Positions 18,990 through 30,922 are shown, numbered from the stretch's first letter. The stretch is DNA of 64,000 nucleotides from Rhynchopus euleeides (GCA_963210315.1 OY723241.1:1674001-1738000), one strand, 5' to 3'. The notes: generated from the letters alone by a model not told the origin. A program made the numbers and translations.

Positions 18990-20603
18990 ATGGCAGCCAT
19001 ACGATGTCACGCGATCCCCACGTCACTCTTCCGGCTCGGGGGCCTCGCCGCAGCGCCGTGCGCAGCCGGTAGGCCTGCCTCCGCCCAACTCCACCACCGC
19101 CACCGCCACCCCTCCGCACCCCAGCGCCGCTGGAACAGCACACGCCCCTCCACCGCCCTGCCCCTGCACGCCCCTCCCTCTGCGCTGCTCATCACCGCAG
19201 CCCAGGCGCCGGCCCCTCTCCTTGTCCCCTCCTCCTTCTCCTCTGCGTCCTCTGCAGTCGTGTCACAACGGAGGGGGGTCTCATCCACACCCGTCCCTCC
19301 GGAAAGCGAGACGCAAAACACCGCCTCTGCGGACGCACCTGCTGCCCATGAGAAGGCTTCGCCTTCTGAGGAAGATCCTGCTGTGCGGCCTGTGGGGGAT
19401 TCGCCTGCGCTGGATGCGCGTGTGTATAACATCGCCGTGTCGTCTCTGCTGATGGGCAGTGGGATCGGGGTGATCATCCCAGTGATGCCGCTCTTCGCTG
19501 CAAGCATAGGCATATCGCCTGCAGGCCTGGGGCTGGTCGTCGCGTCGATGGGTGCCGCACGGCTCTTCACCAACGTCCCGGCTGCCTGGGCCGCAGAGCA
19601 CTTCGGGCGGAAGCCCCTCATGGTGGCGGGACCTGCCATCTCCTCCGCCGGCACCATGCTGTGCTCCCTAGCGTCGTCGCTCCCCGAGCTTCTCTTCTTC
19701 CGCGCCCTCTCGGGCTTCGGCGGAAGCGTGCAGATGACAGGGTCACAGCTCTACCTTGCGGATATCAGCCGCCCGGAGAACAGGGCGCGCACCATGGCTC
19801 CGCTGGCCATTGCCTTCTCCGTTGGCATGGGGCTGGGTCCGGTTGCCGGAGGGTATCTTGCGCAGGGGACAGGGCTGGCGGCCCCGTTTATCTATGTTGG
19901 CGGTGCGATGCTGCTGGCTGGGTTGAACAACGCAGCGACTCTGAAGGAGACGAAGCCGAGGAATGCGATGCAGCCGATCAAACCGCTGAGGGAGGAGGTT
20001 GTGCGGACCATCGGGCAGTGGAAGCCGATTGCGGCCGACCCGAGCATGCGTGCCTGCCTGATGCTGCACAGCGTATACTGGGGTGTGACGAGCGGTGCGA
20101 TGTTCACCCTCCTCCCTCTGTTTGCCGCAGAGCAGTTCGGCGTGACAGCTGTCGAGCTCGGGCAGGGCTTCACGGCGCTCGCCTTCATCAACCTGGTGGG
20201 GTCACAGCCCGCCGCATGGGTGTCGGACCGCTTCGGGCGGAAGGCGGTGATCGGCCCCGCCACGCTCCTGATGACGGTGGCTGCGGTGGGCCTCCCCATC
20301 GTCGAGTCGCGCGAGGCGCTGGGAGCCCTCTGGGTCATGTGGGGTGTGGGGGTGACCTGCCTCGGCAGCACGCCCACTGCGTACACCAGCGACATCAACC
20401 CGGAGCCGCGCAGGGGGCAGGCCTTGGCGCTCCTCCGGTCGGCAGGCGACATAGGGCTGATGACAGGCGCGGGTGCCATCGGTGTGATTGCGAAGATTCT
20501 CGGCGTCAAGGCGGGGTTCTGGACTGCCGGTCTTCTCCTCGCCATCGTTGGGATCAACTTCCTGCTTCGCGCGCGCGAGTCTGTTGGCCATACGTCCCTC
20601 TAG
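18990..20603 (+). CDS. Major facilitator superfamily transporter with organelle-type presequence
   Basis: 537 aa. The start is the ATG three bases after a CCTCCCAG acceptor. Residues 1-~140 are rich in Arg, Ser, Ala and His and poor in acid, with RRWNS and QRRGVSST sites typical of cleavable mitochondrial presequences. Twelve hydrophobic segments follow from about residue 145. The MFS motif A occurs twice, once per half: AAEHFGRKPLM and SDRFGRKAVI. The overall look is that of the TetA/multidrug (DHA1-like) group, so an antiporter for small organic molecules is likely; substrate unknown. The presequence suggests the mitochondrial inner membrane, unusual for this group and worth testing. Intronless. 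Confidence 0.85.
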   Translation: MAAIRCHAIPTSLFRLGGLAAAPCAAGRPASAQLHHRHRHPSAPQRRWNSTRPSTALPLHAPPSALLITAAQAPAPLLVPSSFSSASSAVVSQRRGVSSTPVPPESETQNTASADAPAAHEKASPSEEDPAVRPVGDSPALDARVYNIAVSSLLMGSGIGVIIPVMPLFAASIGISPAGLGLVVASMGAARLFTNVPAAWAAEHFGRKPLMVAGPAISSAGTMLCSLASSLPELLFFRALSGFGGSVQMTGSQLYLADISRPENRARTMAPLAIAFSVGMGLGPVAGGYLAQGTGLAAPFIYVGGAMLLAGLNNAATLKETKPRNAMQPIKPLREEVVRTIGQWKPIAADPSMRACLMLHSVYWGVTSGAMFTLLPLFAAEQFGVTAVELGQGFTALAFINLVGSQPAAWVSDRFGRKAVIGPATLLMTVAAVGLPIVESREALGALWVMWGVGVTCLGSTPTAYTSDINPEPRRGQALALLRSAGDIGLMTGAGAIGVIAKILGVKAGFWTAGLLLAIVGINFLLRARESVGHTSL

Positions 20604-23034
20604 AGTGGTGTAGAGATCCGTGTGATTTGGTGCCTCAAAGGAAGCTCTGGTTCAACCAGGTTTCAAAGAACTCACACTTTTTGACGCACGGAGCAGAGGG
20701 CCAAAAAAATGTCCGTCAAAAACTGTGTGAGGTGCGGCGCCCGATGGTGTTGTGAAGGGGGTGTTGTGAGGAGGAGGGTAAGTTGTCTGTTCTCTTGTGT
20801 GCTCGATGTGTGGGAGGCGGACGGGGGACGGAGGGGTTTTGTTTGGCAACCGAACCGCTCTCTTGTGCCAAAGCCATGTGGCAGTGTCGCGCCGGTTTTG
20901 TGAGTGCTGCTCGCTTTATCCTGCGCCCCGTCTGTTGAGCAGAAGGCAATGCAGGTCCCCCGTTGGGGTTCCTTTTCCCTTTGCGCAATTCTTCTCTCGT
21001 TCTTATCCACTCTCTTCTCTGTTTCTCTGTTTTTCGATTGGCGAGGGGGGGGGGAGGGGGACAGGTGTGAACTCCCCTCGGGGTTTTCCGCATCGGTCGT
21101 GAGCGAGGCACTCGCAGGATAGTGTGTCATGTGAGATAGCAGCACGCAAGTTTGGACTACACGGAATGTTGGAGGATATGTTTCCATTGGGTCTGCCTGG
21201 GCGGGGTGGGGGGAAGGGGGGCGGGGGGGTGTTTTGTGCAACCTCGTGGGCATGTTGCCCCTTCTGCCAACCCGTGTTGGACACACGGCGAAGCCGAAGC
21301 GTTGTGAAAGATAGGGGGGGAATTTGCATTTTTTTTGGGGGGGGGGTGGGGGGAGGGGATGGTGTTCAGCGTTCGAAGAACACCAACTGTCGTCGCTCCC
21401 CTTGTCTCTCTCTGTTTGATTCATGAGTTTTGTTGTGCGTTTGCGACAAAAATCACGCGGCAGATGATCCTCACGCAACAACCGAAGTGTTTGAAGTGTT
21501 TGAAACCGGGTCCCCTTTTTCGGGCCACGCAGGTGTGATGCGAGAGTGGCAGCTTGCAGGCGTCACCCATATCCCTTGAGACTGCCAAAAGGAGTCACAT
21601 ACGTACGCACGTGCACAAATTCTTCTCCTGAATCGTGACGAATACTGTAGGGTGTTCCATTCGTTGCCTCTATCCTTGCGGTGGTCTCTTTCTCTCTGAT
21701 GCTGAGGACGAACTGCGGCAAAAAAAACCCCATGGGTGCAAACACTCCGGGCAACATTGTGCACGCCACTGCACTGGCCGTCTCACACGTCGGGCTGGTG
21801 GTTGTCGATACCATAAAAGTGGGGGCAGCCAGTGCTGATGCACTGCAACCATTCCCCATGTGGGTGTGCCCCCCCGAAAAATAATCCGGACACAACCCAG
21901 CAAGTCTCTTGAATGAGGCGGACGCACTTTATGTCCCTCTGTCCCAAGCCACCCCACCCCCCCCGCCGAGACTGCACCTTCGGATCCTGTTCACTGGGTA
22001 TCCGTCTGTAACTATCTTCCCCTAACTATTCTTGCAGGGTGCCTTGCATCTGCGATTCCTGTTGTGACGTCTGCTGCGTGTGTTTGTGCTGCGAGCCTGA
22101 ATAAAAGCGCAAGGTGTTCTGCTTGTGCACCACCAAAGGTGCCTGTTGGTGCTGACGCTTGCAACTGACAGGAACCCCGGTGAGCCCAGCCCTGTGGTGT
22201 GGCCCGTAGAGTGTGCAGTGAGTGTTAGTTCTCCATCACCCCCATCCAGAAGGCTGCACACCATACGCACGGCAAGTGGGCCATGCACTGTAAAAAGGGT
22301 GACCCGCTCTCCAACCTGGGGCATGGCACACGGCTTTCTGTTTTCGTTGGATCCGGGATGGGGGCATGGAAGAGAAAAAGTTTATTCTAACAAATCCGGA
22401 CCCCCCCTCCCCTCTCCCCACCCTGCCCGCCCCCCTCCCTTCGCAGGGAGAATTTCGTGTGAGACGTGGTGTCGCAGCGCCCTCAGTAGGATATAAAGAG
22501 GTGGTTCCGAAAAATGTAAGAAGCGAACGGCCCGTGCGGAGCACAGTGAGGCAGGCAGGCATGGAACGAGTTCAGGGAAGGGAACGCCACGCCCCCCACC
22601 CCCCCCCCCCCCCCCATCTCCCCCACACCAGCCTCGGAGGCTCTGTTACGTTTTTTTCTACTGTGGGGTGTCCAGCGTTCCAAAAACACACGCGAATATT
22701 TTTTTCGTAGACTTTCGCGCACCCCTGTGGTGTCGAGACGACACCGAGAGAGCCCCACACGGATTTCACCCCTCCACCACTGCCCAGGTTGTACCCAGTG
22801 TACACATACCTCTCTGACCCCTCCTCTTCTTATTTACACATCTACACACCTGTCACCCAGCCAGCTGGTCCTCTCCCGCTCGAACAGAGCCGAAAGAGGA
22901 CAGGGCGTGGTGATCGGATCGGGACGAGGAGGGGGTGACGACCTGCGATACATCTGTAGGCAGCAGGGGGCAGCAGGAGGGAGCAGGGGGCAGCAGGAGG
23001 GAGCAGGAGGGAGCAGGCACGACAGGCGGGCAGG
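20604..23034. other. Intergenic region
   Basis: No supported gene; the frames here are short and low-complexity. Contents: G runs (21040-21060, 21309-21360), the dispersed TTGTGCACGCCACTGCACTGGCC module (21757-21818), a C run (22590-22616), and pyrimidine-rich DNA at 22805-22880 that could serve as the acceptor for the next gene. Confidence 0.5.
21757..21818 (+). repeat. Dispersed 'CCACTGCACTGGCC' module, copy 1
   Basis: ATTGTGCACGCCACTGCACT continues GGCCGTCTCACACGTCGGG and on to CCATAAAAG. A clearly related segment is at 32634-32699; shorter matches are at about 24797-24830 and 34981-35010. Confidence 0.5.
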
Positions 23035-24075
23035 ATGTATCGCGAGGAGAAGATGTCGAGCAGGGTCTGCGGGAAGCGGTGGCAGGAGCGGTCCTATATG
23101 CTGCACAGGAAAAAGCTGAGCGACATCAAGCCGAGCATTGACAACAAGACACCCCAGATGTACCCCCATCTCTACCAGAAGCTGAAGAAGGCGCAGAAAG
23201 ACGAGGAGCTCTGCAGCGTGATCGAGAGGGACAACAGGACTCTCGTCAAGAGAATGACGGAGATCATGCAGCGCCCCGGGATAGACACGCACAACACGCA
23301 GCAGCCGAAGTCGCTCAACAGAGAGTCGCGCAAGCGTGAGCTGCTCCGCATCACGCAGGAGAACCAGAAGCTGCTGCGTCGCATCCAGGCACGGCAGCCC
23401 ACGTACAACCACCTGCAGTGGGAGCAGGAGCGCGAGCGGAATGAGGTGCTGTGTGAAAGGATCTGCCGCTACCCATACAGGCCACGCACCACGGCGGAGA
23501 AGAACCTTTACTACTACGAGTCGCCCACCGCGACTGGCGAGCAGGGGCACAGCGGGGGGGCTCCGCCGATTGACATGTCGCACAGCCCCAACACGACGAT
23601 GAGCGCGACGCAGCAGAGCGGGATGCCCAACACGACGTTCAACACGACGCAGCAGAGCGGGGCCACGCCGCAGCAGGGCAACCTGCAGGCGACGCAGCAG
23701 AGCCTCAACAACACCGTCACGTCGCAGGGGTCGTCGCGTCCTGACGACTCGCCGCAGCAGCAGGCTGCAGCGGAGCCCACCGCTGCGGCTGCCAGCCCTG
23801 CTGCCAGCCCTCAGGAGGAGCCGCCTGTCGAAGCGCAGCCGCATGCCGAGGCTGAGGAGGCTGCCGAGGAGACGCCGGCGCCCGCGGCGCCGGCGCCGGC
23901 TGCAGAGGAGCCGGTGGCGGAGGAGCAGGCCCCGCAGGAGGGACAGCCGCAGGAGGGCGAGCAGGGCGGGGAGGCGGCCACGGAGAAGGCCGAGGGGGAT
24001 GATGCTACCGCAGAGCCCCAGGCTGAGCCGGAGGCGCAGCCGGCAGAGGAGACGCCGGCGGTGGAGGGGGAGTGA
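23035..24075 (+). CDS. CFAP97 / Hemingway-domain protein
   Basis: 346 aa. The N-terminal 130 residues match the CFAP97 (KIAA1430/Hemingway) domain: IKPSIDNKTPQMYPHLYQKLKKAQKDEE, then IERDNRTLVKRMTEIMQRP, then SRKRELLRITQENQKLLRRIQ. The family is conserved in ciliated eukaryotes and needed for axoneme building or stability. The remainder is low complexity: four NTTQQSG-type repeats (about 190-230), then a Glu/Ala/Pro-rich acidic tail (about 245-346). An alternative start is Met7. Intronless; the pyrimidine-rich stretch about 180 bp upstream suits trans-splicing. It implies a flagellated organism. Confidence 0.85.
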   Translation: MYREEKMSSRVCGKRWQERSYMLHRKKLSDIKPSIDNKTPQMYPHLYQKLKKAQKDEELCSVIERDNRTLVKRMTEIMQRPGIDTHNTQQPKSLNRESRKRELLRITQENQKLLRRIQARQPTYNHLQWEQERERNEVLCERICRYPYRPRTTAEKNLYYYESPTATGEQGHSGGAPPIDMSHSPNTTMSATQQSGMPNTTFNTTQQSGATPQQGNLQATQQSLNNTVTSQGSSRPDDSPQQQAAAEPTAAAASPAASPQEEPPVEAQPHAEAEEAAEETPAPAAPAPAAEEPVAEEQAPQEGQPQEGEQGGEAATEKAEGDDATAEPQAEPEAQPAEETPAVEGE

Positions 24076-25780
24076 AGAGGGAGTGAGAGAGAGGGGTGCG
24101 GGTGAGTGGTGTTTTGTATTTGATCTTTTGGGGCTGTGGGGGGGAGGGTGGGGAGGGCTGATGGGGGCACGATCATAGGCCAACAAAAAAGAAAGGTACC
24201 GGCAGTTCTCCCGCAAAGCAGAGCACCCAGTTGTAGCTGTGAAGTGATAGGACGCGGAGGGGTGGGGGGGAGGGGGTACGATTCCATCGTTCAAAATATC
24301 ATCAAAACAATGTTGGTTTTACACACGGGTCGGCCCCTCTATTGCAGCAATTTTGTTGCCGCAGTTGTTTTTACCCCGCCCCACAGAACGTTCCCCTTCC
24401 CCCACCCCCGCCCGTTGTTATTTTTTCCTTCATAAAGAGTGGGGTCCCGCATCAGGGTGTGACGGGCTTTCCTTCAGAAGCAATACGCACCCCCCACACT
24501 TTCCAGTGCAGGGGGTGTCGTGGTTGTGGGTGTACACCAGCAGGGAGCCTCATCAAGAGCAGCAAGTGCTCGGTGTGGTTATATACTGCTGCAGATATTC
24601 CAAGAATCGTATAGGGGTGTTGGCGTGTAGGTATTGCGGGGGTGGGGACAGAAGCAGGAACAAATGGGCATTTTTTTTCTGAAAGCAGAAAATCATCACG
24701 CAGGCGTGTGGGAGCTGATGCAAAACAAGACTTCAAGGCAGCTGTGGTAGTAGCCACCTTCAAAAAAGCGGGTTTTTGCCAAAGGCACTGCCTTCCGGCG
24801 ACTTTGCGCACACCACTGCCCTGGTCGTCCCACATAGCCAGGGCTGTGAGGTGGTTGGCGAGACAAACACGCGACATCCAAGCGAATGATTCCTTATGGG
24901 GTAGACTTCGCTCTGTAGCTGCCCAGCAGATAAAATCCTTCACTTTTCTGCACCTCATACAGGGCGAACGATCCCCCCCCCGCCCCCCGCCACCCTCCCC
25001 TCTCCTTCTTTGACATCCTCTTCTTTTTCTTTCTAGTCCCCTGCCCCCCCACCCCCTTCCTTGCAAGCACCTCAGCCCCAGCCTCCACACCCGCTGGGTT
25101 ACAGCGAAGGGGGAGCGCGTGATCAAACAGATCAGAGTGACGCGTGAAGCGTGCACACAGCTCTGCTTCTGTTTCTGTGGCACGATGTTTCACCTATTCT
25201 GAAGTCGGAGTTGCTCGAGAGGTGCCCTGCCCCCCCCCCCCCCCCCCCCCTCGTGAGAGAGACCAATGTGGAGGGGGCGGGGGGGGGGGGGGAATGGTAA
25301 CAAAAAATAGGAAGCAGAAAGTTGACACCCACAACAAGACGACTGCCAGCGGAGGGAATCCCAACCACCCCCCCCCCCCACCCCCCTCTCCTCCTCCCCC
25401 CCACCCCCCTCCGGACATTCTCCGCACAACTTCTTACCACCCGCCACTACCACCCGCCACCCCCCTCCCCCCCCCACTCCTTTTTCAAGCAAACCGGTCT
25501 GCGGGGCAAGAGCCCTCAGGGAATCAGCGACCCTGCCATGCACAGCTGGAGGTAGTGACGTCCTGATTTTTGAGCAGTTTTGAACATGGTCGAGAACAGC
25601 AGTTGTCTTTGTACTTACCTATCACCCCCCCCCCCCCCCCCCACTCCACACCTCACCTCACCACATCACACAGACACCGAACCCACCCCCATCCCCCCCC
25701 CCCACCCCCCCACTCTGCATGGGGGCATAGCCGCCGCCCCACCTGCTCCCTGCCCCCCCCACCCTTTGCCAGGACAGCCG
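24076..25780. other. Intergenic region, pyrimidine-rich
   Basis: No supported gene. It holds several C runs (25220-25250, 25370-25480, 25625-25642), a partial copy of the ACTGCACTGG module near 24797-24830, and CCCACCCTTTGCCAG (AG 25771-25772) eight bases before the next ATG. Confidence 0.5.
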
Positions 25781-28700
25781 ATGAACCCAACCTCCGGGTT
25801 ATATCTCGGGGGGCGGCGTGTGGAGGACCCGCCTGCCGACGAGGCGGCACGCCTGCGCACCCCCACGCATCAGCAGCAGCAGCCGCAGCAGGGTTCGCAC
25901 CTGACGGTGGCAGGGCTCTACGCGGTGCCGGGAGCGCCGCTCCACCTCCGCATCGATCACGGCGCCGGGGAGGGCTCCCCTCAAAACAGCGTGGTGTTGG
26001 TCGCGACACCCCCCGGATCCCCGCCTGACGGGATGTACGACATGTCCGCGATGCACCCTTCCGGGGGGGTTTATGCCGCAACGCCGCAGCACCCTCCCCC
26101 GCAGTACGCCGCCCCCCCCACCCCGCAGGGGCACACGTGGCAGCTCGTGGGAGGAGCGATCCCCTCGCCTCCGGTGCCCCACCAGCAGACGGGGGTCCAG
26201 CATCATTATCAGCAGCAGCAGCAGCAGCAACCGGCACAGCATGGGGGTGGGATCGAGACCCCCTCGCAGCACCCATCGCAGATATCCGATGCCGGGCAGA
26301 CGCAGGTTGCGGCGTCTGGTGGTGGTGGCGGGGGTGGTGGCGGTGGCGTGTTCCTCCCCCACCCCCCGACCCCCGCCAGCCCGCAGTATGCAAGCCGCCC
26401 CGGGGGTGTAGCGTATCACCAGCAGGCGGCTTACCCCAGCGGGGGCATGTCATACTACCACCCAGGGGCAGGCGGGGAGTATGCGGCCCCCACATCACCT
26501 GTCGGGGGCGCTTTTATGCCGGGGTCGCCCGCAGGGGGGGGCTCGCGGGCGTTCAGCCCGCTGTGGCATGAGGTGTGTCTGTTTAAGCCGGTGTCTGCCA
26601 GCATGGGGACGACTTGGGTTGACGAGAAGGAGGAGACGGGGGCGGTGGCGGTGTCGGGGGTGTACCTCTCGGGGGTGGAGGCGAACTCCGCGGCGCACCG
26701 CTGCGGGCTGCCGCAGCACATCGGGCAGAGGCTGACGCATGTCAACAACATCAGGGTCATCAGCGTGCACGATGTCCTCACCCTCCGCTCCTCCGGAGCC
26801 GACCTGCAGCACGGCACGCAAAATCTCCTCCTCCGGTTCGCCTCCGAACCCCCTGCGGAGCACCTCCTCGCTCAGGTCTCTTTGGAAGATCGTGAGGCCC
26901 TCCGCCATTCAGCCATCCCAGAGTACAGAGCCTATGAAACCGGGCTGGGGACAGCCTTCGGAGGCAGCCTGCAGGGCATCCTCCCACACGCCACCCCCCC
27001 GCCCGTGTCGCTGAAGACGGGGGTGAATACGCCGGATCTGGTGATGCTGCCCTCCAGCCCCGGCGGGGGGCACGACCCACACGACTCATTCACACCGCAG
27101 CACGGCGGGGGCAGCAGCACTGTCGCGGGGACCGTGGCAGGGCATGCGAGCCACAGCGCTGCCGGGGCAGGCGGGGGTGTGGGGTCCGGCGGGACCAGCC
27201 CTATCCTCATTGCACCGGGAGGCTCCTTCGATATCCAGCCCCAGGATGTGCAGGTGCAGAAGCAGCCTGGCGAGACGCTGGGATGTACCGTCGATCGCGG
27301 TGTGTTGAAAAGCGTGTCACCCAACACACCCGCGGCACGGCATGGCCTGGAGAGATACGTCGGGCAGCGTCTCACGCATATCAACGGCAACCCGCTGGCC
27401 TGGGATGAGCTGAAGGGGATCGTCAACTCGCAGATGCTGTGGCTGCGTTTTGCGCATCCCGACGATGCGGCGGTGGGGGGGGCCGTGGCGGGGGGTGGGA
27501 GCATAGTGCTGCCTCCGACGCCCACTGCGGCGGGGTCGCAGGGGTCGCAGTCCCCGATGACGGTGGCGGGAGGGGGGCAGGACGCAGGTGCTGCCGGTGC
27601 TCCGCAGGAGACGCAGTGGAGCATGCCGGGGGCGTCGCCGCAGTCGCAGCCGCAGGCGCACCCCAGCGCGTCGCAGCATAGCTTGAGGATCCCGCAGAGT
27701 GTGCGGAGCGTGCCTCCGACGCATACCACGCAGCCCGACATGCTGGAGCTGTCGAGTGTGGGTGAGGGCGTGGTGCCCCCCGAGCTTCAGCTGGGCGAGC
27801 AGCTTGCCATTGCGATCAACCGGCGTGATTTGGAGCGTGCGGCGGCGCTGTTTTCAGAGCACTCCGTGCTGAAGCACCACGAGCTGGATGCGGAGAAGGC
27901 GGTTGCGGTTTGGAAGGGGGAGGCGCGGGTGCGGGAGTACCTCATGGCGCTGTTCACAGCGCTCCCCTATGGGAGGCAGGTCCGTGTGGTGTCGGAGAGA
28001 GATCTGGACCAGATGGGCACGACGATCGAATCCCTCATCGTCCTGCCAGGCACGCCTGAGACGGATCACGGCAACATATCTGTGATGTTCCAAGGTATGT
28101 GTGTGGGGTGGGGTAGGGGTGGGGTTGGGGTGTGTTTCTGGCAAGCTCCCGTTTCAAGTTTCCGTTTTCCCGGTTTGTCCAGGTGTCGGAGCCGTGTGTG
28201 CTCATTTGTTTTTTCTGCCGTTGAGTGCTGACAATGTTGTTTTGGGGAAGACATCACTACAACCTCCAATACAGACGCGCGAGTCGTGCGGCTCACTGCA
28301 TCGCTACAGTTGGCGAGATTCGCGATGCCGTGAGGCTGCATCTCTACCTCAGTGCCTCGATGTGGGTTGCAACAACGGGATGCGTTCCACCGAGCTTGGT
28401 GTTCTGCATCGGAAGAGCACCAACTTTCGTTCCGCCCCCTGTTCCCCTGAGATCCACCCCGTCTAAGAGCTTTGTTTTCTGTTGCACACACATTATGCAG
28501 TGTCATTGAAACCAGACGGCGCCCCCTCCTATCCTGCGATTCATTTGCCCTTTTTTCCTTTTGTGTTCGTTTCACGCGCGCCCTGCGCCGGTTCGAGCGG
28601 GCAACAAATTCAACGAAAAAAAGAAGAAAAAAAGAAGAAGAAGAAATATCGCCAATCCTTTGCCAGGGTTTGCAGGAAAACAAAGGGGCCCTGTCTGGTT

Positions 28701-28963
28701 ATTATTTTAGGGGTGTTCTCGCGATCGACGAATACCCTTCGGCTCTTCTATTGTTTCCCTTTCAGATTTGCACTAAAACACAGTTTTGGTTGGGACCCCG
28801 ACATCCATCCTTCTCCGCGTGATCCCCCCCGGAGATATGTCGGCGCCTTGTTCCCCTCTACATGCCCACCACCACCCCCACCTCCCACCCCACCCACAAC
28901 CCACCAGCCTCCCCTCGTACTGTACGTAGATTGTACACCTCTGTATATTGTTTTCTGATGTGA
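25781..28963 (+). CDS. Double-PDZ protein with NTF2/SnoaL-like C-terminus, two exons (second tentative)
   Basis: Exon 1 is 25781-28094, ended by a GTATGT donor. A likely second exon is 28908-28963 after an 813-bp intron ending in CCCACAACCCACCAG; it adds a short tail ending RRLYTSVYCFLM. Residues 1-260 are Pro/Gln/Gly-rich. Two PDZ domains carry the shared signature GQRLTHVNN (about 262-360) and GQRLTHINGNP (about 485-563), each with a carboxylate-loop-like lead-in and a LWLRF/LLLRF end. Residues about 670-771 (GEQLAIAINRRDLERAAALFSEHSVL..) have the look of an NTF2/SnoaL-type cone fold. It is probably a scaffold gathering membrane or signalling proteins. Exon 1 is sure; the last exon about 40 %. 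Confidence 0.7.
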
Positions 28964-29423
28964 CCGAGAGACATCGAGGTCAATTTGCATTCATGATTTA
29001 GCTCTGGCAGGGCGATTCTTAAACCCGGGCAGACCGCTTCTAAGAAGTCCGATGTATAGATTGATCCTAGGCAAGGTCTGAGGATGGATGTATGGTTTGG
29101 ACCTGAGCCCGGGTATTGCGTCGTGTTGTGAGGGGTGCCGATGCCGCTGCAGCTGTGTTGCGTTTTTTTGTCGATATTTTCTGTGCCATCTGTGGCAGGT
29201 GGCTGAAGAAGGGAGGTGTAAAGGGAACACCTGCGAGTGATGGCTTCATTGCGAGATGGCCCGCCACCCCCGCCCCACCCGCTCCTGCCTTTTGATCGCT
29301 GTGAGTTTGGCTTTCAGATCAGAGTGCCCCGCCATCGCGGCGCTGACGCGGCCCAAGTGATATCAGGATATGCAGCACAAGAGATCCCAACACAGGCCAC
29401 ACCTGTCGCATTTGGCTACCTTA
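28964..29423. other. Intergenic spacer
   Basis: No gene or repeat recognised. The TA target of the next element is at its right edge. Confidence 0.5.
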
Positions 29424-30738
29424 CTGGGGGGGGTCAAATAATTGTAACCCCTACGATTATTTAGCGACGCGGTCTGTATAAATCGGGTGTCCCAAAATTT
29501 ACAAATTTTCAACGGTGGTGAATAATCGTAGGGGTTACGATTATTCACTTTTGGCAAAAATTTACCCGTTTTGCTGTTCAGAATGTCAATTGGTGGGGTG
29601 GGGGTGGGTGTGGGTCGCATTCTCGGCCTGTCTCACCGGCATTCCGTGCACACAGCAACAGCACCGGTGGAAACTGGCCATAGCACCCCGGTGGGCCACC
29701 AGGAGGGGAGGGACCCGGTGTGAGGCGCTTGAGTCATCCAGATGGGCACACGGTGGGGTCCGACACCCGATGTCGGACCCTGTGGGTGACCCGTTTTTTA
29801 GGTACCCTCCACACCCAGTGCGCGCTCGACCGTCGAATGGTTTTTCTGGTCCCGTGCACTTCCCTGCCTGCCAACCACCCCCTCGACCCCATCCCCAGCA
29901 CCAGAGCGTCGTTGGCTGGCGTGCGCGGGGCACGCGTCGAATACCGATGACGGGGCCTGTGTTCCTGGGGCGCTGACGAGGTCCGAAGGGATTGACGCCT
30001 TGGCTCAGTCCTTATGTTTGGATGAGGGCGTGGTTTTTGACGTAGCGGGAGCCCTCAAGAATACAGCACAGCTGCACCTGCTCTTGCGCCGTCTCCAGTT
30101 CGCATAGTCCCTTCGTATGACGGTGACTGGGAGCCCTGGCTGTCCCGATCTATTTCAATGGCTGTATCAGTTTCCAGCCTAGTTCCCATGCTTGGGTGCT
30201 TGGCTCGGGTGCACCCTTCGAGGTGGTACAGAGAATGCAAAGAGAGTCCACAGGGGGGTCTGGGGGGCGGAGCCCCCCAGCCGCCGGAGGCCACGGTCGT
30301 GGACATCTGTTCCTTGTGGGGTACAGTTTCTGGACTGTGTCCATCTTCCTGAGGTTGCGTATGGGCCACCCCAGAATTTTGGTGCCCCCCCCCCCCCCCC
30401 AGGCTCACCCCACTGGCAGGGAACCTGGGGGCGGGGGGGCCTCAAACCATACTCTCTTCCACCCATTAAACTCGGGGCATGTGTGCTCCGACATGTGGGG
30501 TGACTCAATCACTGGTCTATGACGACCGATTCTCCACTTTGTACAGCCTGAGTGGGATCCCTGCTGTTCCTGTTGCTTGATCTTCTGAGGAAAAGTCAGA
30601 AATTTGGCCAAAAGTGAATAATCGTAACCCCTACGATAATTCAAAACAAATTTACGTATAAATGGCCCAGAAAATGTTGTACAATTAATCGCCCCCTTAC
30701 GATTATTCGACTACTTACGATTAATTGCCCCCCCCCAG
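29424..30738. mobile_element. 1.3-kb TA-flanked element with CTGGGGGGGG termini, copy 2 (inverted)
   Basis: TA at 29422-29423 and 30739-30740. The whole sequence is the reverse complement of 8038-9344 with few differences, for example a short extra GTGACCC-type segment near 29780. Two near-identical copies 21 kb apart in opposite orientation could drive inversion of the intervening five-gene segment. No transposase seen. Confidence 0.8.
30252..30312 (+). repeat. Dispersed GC-rich hairpin module, copy 4 (inside element copy 2)
   Basis: Same module as at 8458-8519; here it ends GTGGACATCTGTTCC. Confidence 0.7.
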
Positions 30739-30778
<40 letters not shown>

Positions 30779-30825
30779 ACCTGATCTCTCAGCGTTGACA
30801 TTCAGTGTGAATAAAATAAAACTCG

Positions 30826-30922
30826 GGGGGTCTTCGCTACGGGGTGATTGTCAGTGCGTTTTGGTGCATTTCCTGTTGAATTAGCTGAAAACTGACGAAG
30901 CATAACGACCAGCGAAGACCCC
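30826..30922. mobile_element. 97-bp MITE with GGGGTCTTCG termini, 4-bp target duplication CTCG
   Basis: The inverted ends are GGGGGTCTTCGCTACGGGGTG on the left and the complement of GGGGTCTTCGCTGGTCGTTA on the right. CTCG lies on both sides (30822-30825, 30923-30926). The body is the reverse complement of 52681-52787. Confidence 0.7.

Noticed and set aside
19661..20755. 364-aa + frame overlapping the MFS gene
   Set aside because: Out-of-frame shadow of the transporter; Arg/His/Gly-rich without domains.
28101..28958. Several 100-150-aa frames downstream of the PDZ exon
   Set aside because: They lie in the probable 813-bp intron and have no recognisable domain; only the short 28908-28963 exon fits splice phase.
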